64,000 nucleotides of DNA. Origin: JBFFMO01 sp041390025 (GTDB lineage: Bacteria; Myxococcota_A; Bradymonadia; Bradymonadales; Bradymonadaceae). The stretch's first letter is position 1, and each line of letters begins with the position of its first letter. Location: the NCBI GenBank assembly GCA_041390025.1, contig JAWKQR010000008.1:62001-126000 (forward strand). The letters are read 5' to 3'. A program made the position numbers and the translations under genes. Positions 20,682-28,373 of this stretch are shown in pieces. The notes under the pieces were generated by a model. It had not been told where the DNA came from. It searched no databases and saw only the letters and a program-made list of their open reading frames with translations.

Positions 20682-21682
20682 GCCAACAGACCCCGGTTGA
20701 TGTCGCGCACCACGCCTGGGCCCTGGTAGACAAACCCGCTCCAGACCTGAACGAGATTGGCTCCCGCCGCGAGGGTTTCGAGCGCGTCGTCGTGGGTGAA
20801 GATGCCTCCAACGCCAACGATCGGAAGGGTGGTAAGCGAGCGCAGTGCCCCGATGATTCGGCGACTTTTTGCGGCGACGGGGCGCCCGCTGATGCCGCCA
20901 GCGCCCAGTTCGGATGTATCCGCGTGCAGTCCGTCCCGCGAGATCGTTGTGTTCGTCGCGACGAAGCCGGCGAGCTGTGTTTGAGACGCGACATCGACGA
21001 CGTCCTCGACCGCAGACGGTTCCAGATCTGGGGCGATTTTCAAAAGGATCGGTTTGTCGCCAAGTTGCTGATTGAGTTCTTGAAGATGTGCCAACAGTCG
21101 CAGCAGCGGCTCCCGATCTTGTAGGTCTCTGAGTCCCGGCGTGTTCGGAGAGCTGACATTGACCACAAAATAGTCTGCGAAATCGAACAAGAGGCGAAAC
21201 GAACGCTCGTAATCCGAGGGCGCTTCTTCGTTTGAAATGGCTTTGGTCTTGCCGATGTTGATGCCCAAAATCCCGGGTGGACGGTGTGTATCGAGTCGTC
21301 GCGCCACCGCCTCCGCACCATCGTTGTTAAAACCCATGCGATTGAGAATCGCGTAGTCCTGTGGGAGCCGAAAAAGTCGCGGTCGTGGATTTCCCGGTTG
21401 TGCGTGCCCGGTGACCGTGCCGATTTCGATGTGTCCGAACCCGAAGGCGAACAACTGCTCGACGTGCTCGGCGTTCTTGTCGAAGCCCGCGGCGAGTCCA
21501 ACCGGATTTGGGAAGCGGATTCCGAAGGCATCGACCTCAAGGCGTGCGTCACGCACGCTGAAACTGCGACGCAATGCGGCCTCGACCGGGCCTCTCAAGG
21601 CCACATGCAATGCTCGCATGGTGGCCTGATGGGCGGTTTCTGCGTCGACTTGGAAAAGGAGCTTTCGCCCAAGAGAGTACAT
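20663..21682 (-). CDS. pyrD: Dihydroorotate dehydrogenase (quinone), class 2
   Basis: The fourth step of pyrimidine synthesis, oxidising dihydroorotate with quinone as acceptor, membrane associated. The 339-residue protein has the class 2 N-terminal helices (YSLGRKLLFQVDAETAH), FPNPVGLAAGFDKN, the catalytic Ser region VNVSSPNTPGLRDLQ and the FMN phosphate site IIGVGGIFT-like (IVGVGGIFTHDDA). The ATG at 21682 has no clear ribosome site. Starts further up would lie inside the spoVR coding region. Confidence 0.94.
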   Translation of the reverse strand: MYSLGRKLLFQVDAETAHQATMRALHVALRGPVEAALRRSFSVRDARLEVDAFGIRFPNPVGLAAGFDKNAEHVEQLFAFGFGHIEIGTVTGHAQPGNPRPRLFRLPQDYAILNRMGFNNDGAEAVARRLDTHRPPGILGINIGKTKAISNEEAPSDYERSFRLLFDFADYFVVNVSSPNTPGLRDLQDREPLLRLLAHLQELNQQLGDKPILLKIAPDLEPSAVEDVVDVASQTQLAGFVATNTTISRDGLHADTSELGAGGISGRPVAAKSRRIIGALRSLTTLPIVGVGGIFTHDDALETLAAGANLVQVWSGFVYQGPGVVRDINRGLLAQGFGA

Positions 21683-21695
21683 CGGAGGCCAGGGA

Positions 21696-23174
21696 TCAGA
21701 TGGGCTCGTACGTGGTGGGATGCTCGCTGTAGTCGGTCCCATCAAACGAGAGCACGACGCCCTTTTCATCGAAAAGTGTTTCGATGTTTACCGGCCGTTT
21801 CCAGACGCGGTGCAGCGCCTTCAATACGCCTCGGGCGTAGGACATGTCCAGATCGGTGCCCAAGTGTTTGTGATGCAACAACAGCTCTGCTCGGTTTTTG
21901 TAGTTGCCGTCTTTGACGTAGATGAATGGGTTGCCGAAATTGGTCAACTGGTCGAGCAGTTTGCTTTTCACTTCTTTGAACTGCCGGCTGTCGATCTCCC
22001 AGTGCCCAGACTTCTTGTTGTAACCAAACGTGTAAAGTTTGTTTTCAGCGACAAACTCTTCGGTCAGAAATTCATCGATAAACGTCACATCATTGTAGAG
22101 TTTACGAACGCGGAAAATTTGCTCCTTGCCGAGACCGAGCTCCCTATCCCACGACATGCGTTTTTCGAGGTCGTCGCAGTCGTCCCATTCCTTGCCGAAT
22201 TTGCCCTTGTTCCAACGGTCCTCGATGTCGCGATACAACTCAATACCAAGCTTGTAAGGATTGAGCCGGCCGGGAGCCGTCGCGAGCACACCGGCATTGA
22301 TGTCGGCGAAATCGATAATCTCAGAGTCGTCCAACACTTTTGTGGTGAGAATCTTTGAGTGCCAATAAGACGCCCAGCCCTCATTCATGATCTTCGTTTG
22401 ACCCTGAGGCGCGAAATAGTAGGCCTCCTCTCGGATGATCGAGAGAACGTCGGACTCCCAGCTGTCCAGCGGCGCGTAATCGATCAGGAACCGCATCACG
22501 TCTTTCTCCGCTTCGATGGGAAAACGACGGTTTTTTACGTCCTGGTCGGCGAGTTTTTGTTTCTGCCGCTCAAGAAATTCTTGCGGGTTGATGTACTCCT
22601 CCATGTAATCCTTGGCGCGGATTTTGGGGAGTTCAGTCAGAGCTTCGGTCTCTTCCTTGCGACGACGTTCCATGTAGGGGCTATGATAATCAATGAGATT
22701 ATCGAGGCTCAAACATGTGTCGATGAAATCTTCGACAATTTCGATCCCAAAACGATCCACATAACGACGAACACGTGACCCGTGGTTCGCCATTTCGTCG
22801 ATCATTTTTCGGTTGGTTCGCGAAAAGAAATAATTGTTCTTGAAGAAATCGACGTGCGCGTAAACGTGCGCAATGACGGTTTTCTGGTCGACGAGGTTGT
22901 TGCCCTCAAGCAGGTAGGCGTAGGACGGGTCATTGTTGATGACCATCTCGTAGATTTTGGACAGGCCGTACTCGTAACTCTTGGCGAGTTGTTCGTACTC
23001 CATGCCAAAGCGCCAATGCGGGTAGCGCGTCGGAAAACCGCCAAATGCGGCGATTTCGTTCATCTGCTCGTAATCGACAATTTCGAAAATTGTTTCGAAC
23101 GGGTCGAGCCCGAAATCGAGTGCCACCTCACGAATATGTTCTTTGATTTCCCAAAGATGCGATGGAAGTGACAT
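21696..23174 (-). CDS. spoVR: SpoVR family protein
   Basis: A 492-residue member of the SpoVR/YcgB family (PF04293), recognised by FGLDPFETIFEIVDYEQMNEIAAFGGFP-type sequence at the N-terminus and the Asn/His-rich middle (HVYAHVDFFKNN, MNEGWASYWH). Its biochemical role is not established. It almost always travels with yeaH and prkA in stress and stationary-phase operons. The ATG at 23174 shares one base with the yeaH stop. A GTG one codon earlier is possible. Confidence 0.94.
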   Translation of the reverse strand: MSLPSHLWEIKEHIREVALDFGLDPFETIFEIVDYEQMNEIAAFGGFPTRYPHWRFGMEYEQLAKSYEYGLSKIYEMVINNDPSYAYLLEGNNLVDQKTVIAHVYAHVDFFKNNYFFSRTNRKMIDEMANHGSRVRRYVDRFGIEIVEDFIDTCLSLDNLIDYHSPYMERRRKEETEALTELPKIRAKDYMEEYINPQEFLERQKQKLADQDVKNRRFPIEAEKDVMRFLIDYAPLDSWESDVLSIIREEAYYFAPQGQTKIMNEGWASYWHSKILTTKVLDDSEIIDFADINAGVLATAPGRLNPYKLGIELYRDIEDRWNKGKFGKEWDDCDDLEKRMSWDRELGLGKEQIFRVRKLYNDVTFIDEFLTEEFVAENKLYTFGYNKKSGHWEIDSRQFKEVKSKLLDQLTNFGNPFIYVKDGNYKNRAELLLHHKHLGTDLDMSYARGVLKALHRVWKRPVNIETLFDEKGVVLSFDGTDYSEHPTTYEPI

Positions 23175-24286
23175 CACAACCCCTTGCCGAGGAACGTCTT
23201 GATCGAGTCGTAGATCGCGTCACGATTTTTGATTTCGGAGACCACGACACGGTCTTCGATGGTGAATTTCTCGTTCAAATCTTTGATGAATTGTCCCGAC
23301 CCGTAAGGCGATTCAACCTGTCCGTAACAGAACATATTGCTGCGCGGCAGCAGGCCATCCGTCAGGATACGCATGCACTCCGTGGTGTCGTCGACTGACC
23401 AATTGTCGCCGTCGGAAAAGTGAAACGGATAAACGTTCCAATCTTCGATGGGATATTCTTCTTCGATGATTTTAAGGGCCAATTTGTAGGCGCTCGAAAT
23501 CATCGTTCCGCCGGATTCGCGGGTGTGGAAAAACGTGTCTCGGTCGACTTCTTTCGCGGTTGCGTCGTGAATGATGAAACGGCTCTCAAGTCCCTTGTAT
23601 TGGCTGCGAAGCCACGTATCGATCCAGAACGATTCGATACGCACGATCTCCTTCTGTTCGTCACCCATCGAACCGGACACGTCCATCATGTAAATGATTA
23701 CGGCGTTTGACTGCGGCAGAGAGGTTTCCTTCCACGAACGAAATCGTTTGTCGTCCCGCGTAGGCACAATGATGGGATTGTCCGCATCGTATTCGCCACT
23801 TGAGATTTGGCGCTTCAGGGCTTCTTTGTAGGTGCGCTTGAAGTGCCTGAGGGACTCTGGACCGATGGAGCGGATGCCCGAGTATTTCTCGCGAATGGTT
23901 TGGAGTTTCTCCGTGCCCTTGGGCTCGATGTTGGGAAGCTCCAACTCTTCGCCCATGATCTCGGCGAGCTCGTCGAGCGTGACATCGACCTCAAGGCCCT
24001 TCTCACCTTCGTTTTCGCCCGCCTTGCCTTTGCCCGGTCCCTCTTGGCCATCACCAAGCGAATCCCCTTCCTCGCCCTCACCTTGTCCGACGCCACCTGT
24101 GTCTTTTTGACCGTAGCGGAATCGTGGGATGTCGATGCGTGGGATGGGGACCTTGACGAGCTCCTTGCCTTGTTTGCCGGTTAGCTCGCCGTTGGTCATG
24201 TATTGGCGCAGGTTACGCTTGATCTTGCCACGGACGATCTGTTTGAAGCGTCGGTGGTCCTGCTTGATCTTGCTCAAATCCGCCAT
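23174..24286 (-). CDS. yeaH: YeaH/YhbH family protein (DUF444)
   Basis: A 370-residue DUF444 protein. The N-terminus is basic (HRRFKQIVRGKIKRNL) and followed by a Gly/Glu-rich low-complexity linker (about residues 62-95). The C-terminal half is von Willebrand A-like with a MIDAS-type MMDVSGSMGD and GGTMISSAY. The partner genes prkA (40 bases upstream) and spoVR (overlapping) complete the widespread three-gene cluster. The molecular function is unknown. Confidence 0.94.
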   Translation of the reverse strand: MADLSKIKQDHRRFKQIVRGKIKRNLRQYMTNGELTGKQGKELVKVPIPRIDIPRFRYGQKDTGGVGQGEGEEGDSLGDGQEGPGKGKAGENEGEKGLEVDVTLDELAEIMGEELELPNIEPKGTEKLQTIREKYSGIRSIGPESLRHFKRTYKEALKRQISSGEYDADNPIIVPTRDDKRFRSWKETSLPQSNAVIIYMMDVSGSMGDEQKEIVRIESFWIDTWLRSQYKGLESRFIIHDATAKEVDRDTFFHTRESGGTMISSAYKLALKIIEEEYPIEDWNVYPFHFSDGDNWSVDDTTECMRILTDGLLPRSNMFCYGQVESPYGSGQFIKDLNEKFTIEDRVVVSEIKNRDAIYDSIKTFLGKGL

Positions 24287-24325
24287 GGAAAATCCATTGC
24301 CTGTGAAGGCGTCCGTCAGGAGAAA

Positions 24326-26371
24326 TTACGCCTGTTTCGAGTCACCGCGGGCAAAGATACTCGCCACAAAATTCAGCACGTCGGTCGCCGATTCTTCGTT
24401 GTAACCGTAGTTGCGAATCATGCGCTGTTTGACGATGTCGATCTTCTCTTGCGTCTCTTTGTCTACGACGTTTGAGACCATGCTCGCCAATTTGATCGAA
24501 TCTTTTTGATCTTCAAAAAGCTTCAATTCGAGCGCTTTGTGCAGGCGTTCATTGGTCGTGTACTGGAACTGTTTCCCGTCGATCGCCAGTGCGCCAATGT
24601 AGTTCATGATTTCGCGCCGGAAATCTTCCTTGCGGCTTTCTGGAATGTCGATCTTCTCTTCGACCGAGCGCATCAGACGTTCATCGGGTTCTTCGTACTG
24701 GCCAGTGTACTTGTTACGCACTTTCTCTTTTTGAGTGTAGGCCTTGATGTTGTCGATGTAGTTCGCGCAGAGCTTCGCGATGGCTTCTTCATCGGCGCTG
24801 ATGGCGCGCTGGACCTCGTTCTTGACGATGTCTTCGTACTCTTGCTTCACGACCGCGAGCAGTTCTCGGTAGCGATTGCGCTCTTCTTCATTGTTGATCA
24901 ACGAATGGTTCTTCAACCCGCCTTCAATCTCGTTGAGCACGAGGAAAGGGTTGATGCTGGTGTCGCTTTTGTCGGACACCAACGCATTGGACAATTTGTC
25001 CTGAATGTAGCGCGGCGAGATCCCGGCGAGGCCTTCGCGTTGCGCTTCCTTGCGCAGCTCCTTGACGTTGTCCTGCGTGAACCCAGTTAGGGTCTTCCCG
25101 TCGTACAGCTTCAATTTCTGCAGCAGCGTGAGGTTGTGCTTCTTGGGATCTTCAAGGCGTGTCAAAACCGCCCACATGGCCGCCATTTCGATCGTGTGTG
25201 GAGCGATGTGCTTGCCCTTGACCACCTCGTTGTTGAAGTCCTTTTTGTAGACGCGAACTTCCTCTTGGTACTTGGTGATGTAGGGGATGTCGATCTTGAC
25301 GGTGCGGTCTCGAAGCGCCTCCATGTACTCGTTGGACAGGAGCTTTCGGTACTCGGGTTCGTTGGTGTGGCCGAGGATCACTTCGTCGATGTCGGTCTGC
25401 GCGAATTTTTTCGGCTTAATTTTTCGTTCTTGCGTCGCACCGAGGAGGTCGTAGAGGAACGCCACATCGAGCTTGAGGATTTCGACGAACTCGATGATGC
25501 CGCGGTTTGCGACACAGAACTCGCCGTCGAAGTTGAAGGCACGCGGGTCGGAGTCCGAGCCGTAGATGGCAATCTTGCGGTAGTTGATGTCGCCTGTGAG
25601 CTCGGTCGAGTCTTGGTTCTTCTCGTCTTTGGGCTGGAATGTACCGATGCCCAAGCGGTCCTTCTCGCTGAAAATCAGGCGCCGCACACGCACGTGTTCC
25701 ATGACGCGCGTCCAGTCTCCACCGTAGTGTTTCATCAGCTGTGCGTAGATGTAGCGAGACGCGGGGTTGAGGTCGCCGCGAACCTTCACATCTTTGAGGT
25801 CCAGTGCCGCGATCGCCTTTGCCCGCCACTCGGTGGGAATCAGCTTCAGGGGATCCTCGTTCATGGGATCAGGCAGGACTTCTTGCCCACCGGTCAGGTA
25901 TTGAAGACTCTCGGGCAGCGTCCATGAAAACGTGAACAACCGTCCATCGTCAGTCTTGGAATATTCCTCGATGCCTCGTTTGAGCAGGCGCGCGATCGTA
26001 GACTTCGAGCTTCCGACGGGACCGTGCAACAGGATGATGCGTTTTTCGGTCCCGTACTCGTTGGCCGCGGCCTTAAACACGTTGACCAAGCGCATCAGCG
26101 GGATGTCTAGTCCGTAGATCGCGTCGTGTCCGCCGTTCACGGGATCGCTGAAGAAATTGTACTTTACGATCTTCTTCTTGTTGTCGATGTACTCTTCCGA
26201 GCCGTAGGACAGGACCATGTCGTACATACGTTGGTAGGCCGTCCGCGTGATCCGCGGGTCTTGGCGGACCAGCGCCAAGTACTCTTCGAACGTGCCTTCC
26301 CAGTGAAGCTCACGGTATTCGTCCACGTCGTGAAGCGCACCGATTTTATGAAGAAGTGTTTCTTTGCTCAT
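24326..26371 (-). CDS. prkA: PrkA family AAA+ protein / serine protein kinase
   Basis: A 681-residue protein of the YeaG/PrkA family. The N-terminal AAA+ module has Walker A in LLHGPVGSSKSTIARLL, and the C-terminal kinase-like domain is of the family type. In E. coli and Bacillus the homologues act in stationary-phase and nutrient-stress responses; both kinase and protease activities have been reported. The ATG has a GGAG site about 8 bases upstream. It heads the prkA-yeaH-spoVR operon and is divergent from nth across about 130 bases. Confidence 0.95.
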   Translation of the reverse strand: MSKETLLHKIGALHDVDEYRELHWEGTFEEYLALVRQDPRITRTAYQRMYDMVLSYGSEEYIDNKKKIVKYNFFSDPVNGGHDAIYGLDIPLMRLVNVFKAAANEYGTEKRIILLHGPVGSSKSTIARLLKRGIEEYSKTDDGRLFTFSWTLPESLQYLTGGQEVLPDPMNEDPLKLIPTEWRAKAIAALDLKDVKVRGDLNPASRYIYAQLMKHYGGDWTRVMEHVRVRRLIFSEKDRLGIGTFQPKDEKNQDSTELTGDINYRKIAIYGSDSDPRAFNFDGEFCVANRGIIEFVEILKLDVAFLYDLLGATQERKIKPKKFAQTDIDEVILGHTNEPEYRKLLSNEYMEALRDRTVKIDIPYITKYQEEVRVYKKDFNNEVVKGKHIAPHTIEMAAMWAVLTRLEDPKKHNLTLLQKLKLYDGKTLTGFTQDNVKELRKEAQREGLAGISPRYIQDKLSNALVSDKSDTSINPFLVLNEIEGGLKNHSLINNEEERNRYRELLAVVKQEYEDIVKNEVQRAISADEEAIAKLCANYIDNIKAYTQKEKVRNKYTGQYEEPDERLMRSVEEKIDIPESRKEDFRREIMNYIGALAIDGKQFQYTTNERLHKALELKLFEDQKDSIKLASMVSNVVDKETQEKIDIVKQRMIRNYGYNEESATDVLNFVASIFARGDSKQA

Positions 26372-26501
26372 GAGGTCCAGCTCCTGACTCTCGGGAGGGG
26401 TACAACGCAGTAAAGTGTCGCGTGGTTATTCGTGGGGCATGTTAGACCATCTGAACGGAATTGGTAGTCCGTTCTCGAGAACTGTCGGTGAAATAACAGG
26501 T

Positions 26502-27185
26502 ATGGCAACACAAGAAATTTCCCAAGAACACGCCGTCGAGCGCATGTGCGAGATCCTTGAGAGGCTTCGCAACGATGCCGACGAGCCCCCGGCAGGTGGG
26601 GACGACGTGCTCGCCACGTTGGTGCAGACGATCCTGTCGCAATCCACGACCAATCTGAACTCGGAGCGCGCGTTTGAGTCGTTGGTGACGACGTTCGAGG
26701 GGGATTGGCAAGCGGTGGCTGAGGCCGAGGAGGCCGATGTTCGCGCGGCCATCCGCTGCGGCGGCCTTGCGCGGCAGAAGGCGCCTCGGATCCAGGCCAT
26801 CCTGCAAGGGACACGCGAAAGGTACGGTGCGTACAGTTTGGAGTCCTTGCGTGAGGAGACGGCGGCTGAAGCGGTGGCCATCTTGAGCGGCTTTCCGGGC
26901 GTCGGTCCTAAGACAGCCGCCTTCGTGGCCATGTGGGCGTTGGGGGCGGACGTCTTCCCCATGGACACGCATATTTTCCGAATTCTAACGCGGGTCGGCT
27001 TGTTGGACGCCTCGCTGAGCGACAAGCGGGCCCACGCTGCGATGGAGGCCCTCGTGCCTGAGGGAACCCGTTTTGTCGCTCACATGGCCTTGGTTCGGCA
27101 TGGACGCGAAATCTGCCACGCGCGCGCGCCCAATTGTGAGGGGTGTGTTATTCGATCGTTATGCGACTTTGCACAGGAGAGATGA
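26502..27185 (+). CDS. nth: Endonuclease III family DNA glycosylase
   Basis: A base-excision repair glycosylase/AP lyase for oxidised pyrimidines, 227 residues from the ATG at 26502. The helix-hairpin-helix LSGFPGVGPKTAAFV carries the catalytic Lys, FPMDTHI carries the catalytic Asp, and the C-terminal Cys pattern C-x6-C-x2-C-x5-C binds a 4Fe-4S cluster. The open frame continues to 26415 (GTG) and has another ATG at 26439, so the first 29 codons are uncertain. The stop lies one or two bases before the epimerase start. Confidence 0.92.
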   Translation: MATQEISQEHAVERMCEILERLRNDADEPPAGGDDVLATLVQTILSQSTTNLNSERAFESLVTTFEGDWQAVAEAEEADVRAAIRCGGLARQKAPRIQAILQGTRERYGAYSLESLREETAAEAVAILSGFPGVGPKTAAFVAMWALGADVFPMDTHIFRILTRVGLLDASLSDKRAHAAMEALVPEGTRFVAHMALVRHGREICHARAPNCEGCVIRSLCDFAQER

Positions 27186-27595
27186 TGCTGACGAAAATCG
27201 ACCACTTAGGAATCGCGGTCCGTTCAATCGACGAGAAGATGCCGCTGTATCGCGATGCGTTGGGTTTGGAGTTCTTGGGAGACGAGATCGTGGAGTCACA
27301 GGGTGTACGCGTGGCGTTCTTTAAGCTCGGAGAGTCGATGTTGGAGCTGTTGGAACCCACACGCGAGGACAGCCCGATCGCAAAGTTTCTCGAAAAAAAC
27401 GGCGAGGGCATCCATCACCTTGCCGCGGGGACGGAGGACATCGACGCGGCCCGTGCTCATGCGCACGCACATGGGCTTCGGTTGTTGTCGGACAAGCCGC
27501 TTGATGGGGCCCACGGAAAGTTGATTTCGTTCGTTCATCCCAAGGATACCGGCGGCGTGCTCATCGAGTTCACGCAGCGCCAGGGGCAACACTAG
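27185..27595 (+). CDS. mce: Methylmalonyl-CoA epimerase
   Basis: Interconverts (R)- and (S)-methylmalonyl-CoA in propionate and branched-chain catabolism. A 136-residue vicinal-oxygen-chelate protein with two beta-alpha-beta-beta-beta halves. The metal ligands are the His in IDHLGIAVRS, His in GIHHLA and Glu in VLIEF. An AGGAG site suits the ATG at 27185; the adjacent ATG at 27182 overlaps the nth stop. No mutase gene is nearby. The 3' end overlaps the convergent lipoprotein by four bases. Confidence 0.92.
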   Translation: MLTKIDHLGIAVRSIDEKMPLYRDALGLEFLGDEIVESQGVRVAFFKLGESMLELLEPTREDSPIAKFLEKNGEGIHHLAAGTEDIDAARAHAHAHGLRLLSDKPLDGAHGKLISFVHPKDTGGVLIEFTQRQGQH

Positions 27596-28299
27596 GGTAG
27601 GGAGATTGGGTCTAGGCAGGTGCCATTGACGCAGTACTTTCCGTTGTCGCAATCCCACGCAGCCCGGCATTCATCGCCGTCGTACGTGCATCCGAGCACC
27701 GGCTCTGGGCATGTGTCTGACGTGTGTAACACCGCACAGCGTCCACCTTCGCCGTCGTTGCAATCCGCGTCGCGTTCGCAGATCGCCGCGATGCAGGTGT
27801 TGACGGGTTTGCCAAAAGTACCTGCGGGTGCGCAGGCGTAGCCATCCTGACAGTCCGATCCGACCTGACACTCGTCGTAGCGGCAGACGTTGAGCATGGG
27901 TGGCGCGGCGCCTCCGCAGTATCCCACCTGAAACGCCACGCAGCGGCCGTTGTCGCCTTCGGTGCAGTCTGCGTCTTCGCAGCAGGGGTTATCAGGATCC
28001 TGAAGCGGACACGTTTCGACGTATAGGTTTGCTCCTAAGCTGCAGTATGGCGCTGTCACGCCAATCTGGAAGCACTCTTGGCCGTCACACGCCACCGTTG
28101 AGTCGCACTGCTGTGCCGGGTTGTCACCTGAGTTTGTGTTGTTTGTGGCGTTGTTGGTCGCGTTGTTGGTCGTGTTGTTTGTTGTGTTGTTTGTGGCGTT
28201 GTTGGTCGTGTTGTTGGTCGTGTTGTTCGACACATCTTTCTTCGCGTCGTCGCCACAACCCCATGCCAGCGCCAAGATCATGATCCAAGCCGTCTTCAT
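27592..28299 (-). CDS. Cys-rich putative lipoprotein with Asn/Thr repeat linker
   Basis: A 235-residue exported protein. The signal ends ALAWGC, a weak lipobox with Trp before Gly. It is followed by a 33-residue linker of NNTT/NNAT units (about residues 24-56). The remainder holds over 20 Cys in short repeats of the type CxxDxDCxxGxxGRC, each about 35-50 residues, ending CDNGKYCVNGTC. Such proteins are common in Myxococcota/Bradymonadales envelopes and probably form disulfide-stabilised surface modules (inference). It has a GGGAG site before the ATG. It overlaps mce at the 3' end. Confidence 0.8.
   Translation of the reverse strand: MKTAWIMILALAWGCGDDAKKDVSNNTTNNTTNNATNNTTNNTTNNATNNATNNTNSGDNPAQQCDSTVACDGQECFQIGVTAPYCSLGANLYVETCPLQDPDNPCCEDADCTEGDNGRCVAFQVGYCGGAAPPMLNVCRYDECQVGSDCQDGYACAPAGTFGKPVNTCIAAICERDADCNDGEGGRCAVLHTSDTCPEPVLGCTYDGDECRAAWDCDNGKYCVNGTCLDPISLP
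28132..28229 (-). repeat. Minisatellite coding the Asn/Thr linker
   Basis: About eight imperfect 12-base units built from AAC/AAT-AAC-ACA/GCC-AC codons (minus strand) encode the NNTTNNAT linker. Unit variants differ at one or two bases, so copy number could change by slippage without breaking the frame. Confidence 0.8.
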
Positions 28300-28310
28300 C
28301 TCGAGCCTCC

Positions 28311-28348
28311 CAGAAAAAAGAAGGGTTGTGAGCTTTAACTCACAACCC
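28311..28348 (-). terminator. Rho-independent terminator of leuS
   Basis: On the minus strand a perfect 10-bp stem (GGGTTGTGAG and its complement) closes on a 6-base loop and runs into TTCTTTTTTC. It lies 26 bases after the leuS stop. Confidence 0.88.
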
Positions 28349-28373
28349 GGTAATCGACACGATAGTCGAAGGT

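Noticed and set aside
27185..27595. Glyoxalase I as the identity of the vicinal-oxygen-chelate gene
   Set aside because: The opening KIDHLGIAVRSIDE, the GIHHLA segment and the length match methylmalonyl-CoA epimerase better.
28132..28229. Short regular repeat resembling a CRISPR or VNTR array
   Set aside because: Units are 12 bases without spacers and code for an in-frame Asn/Thr linker; no cas gene is near.
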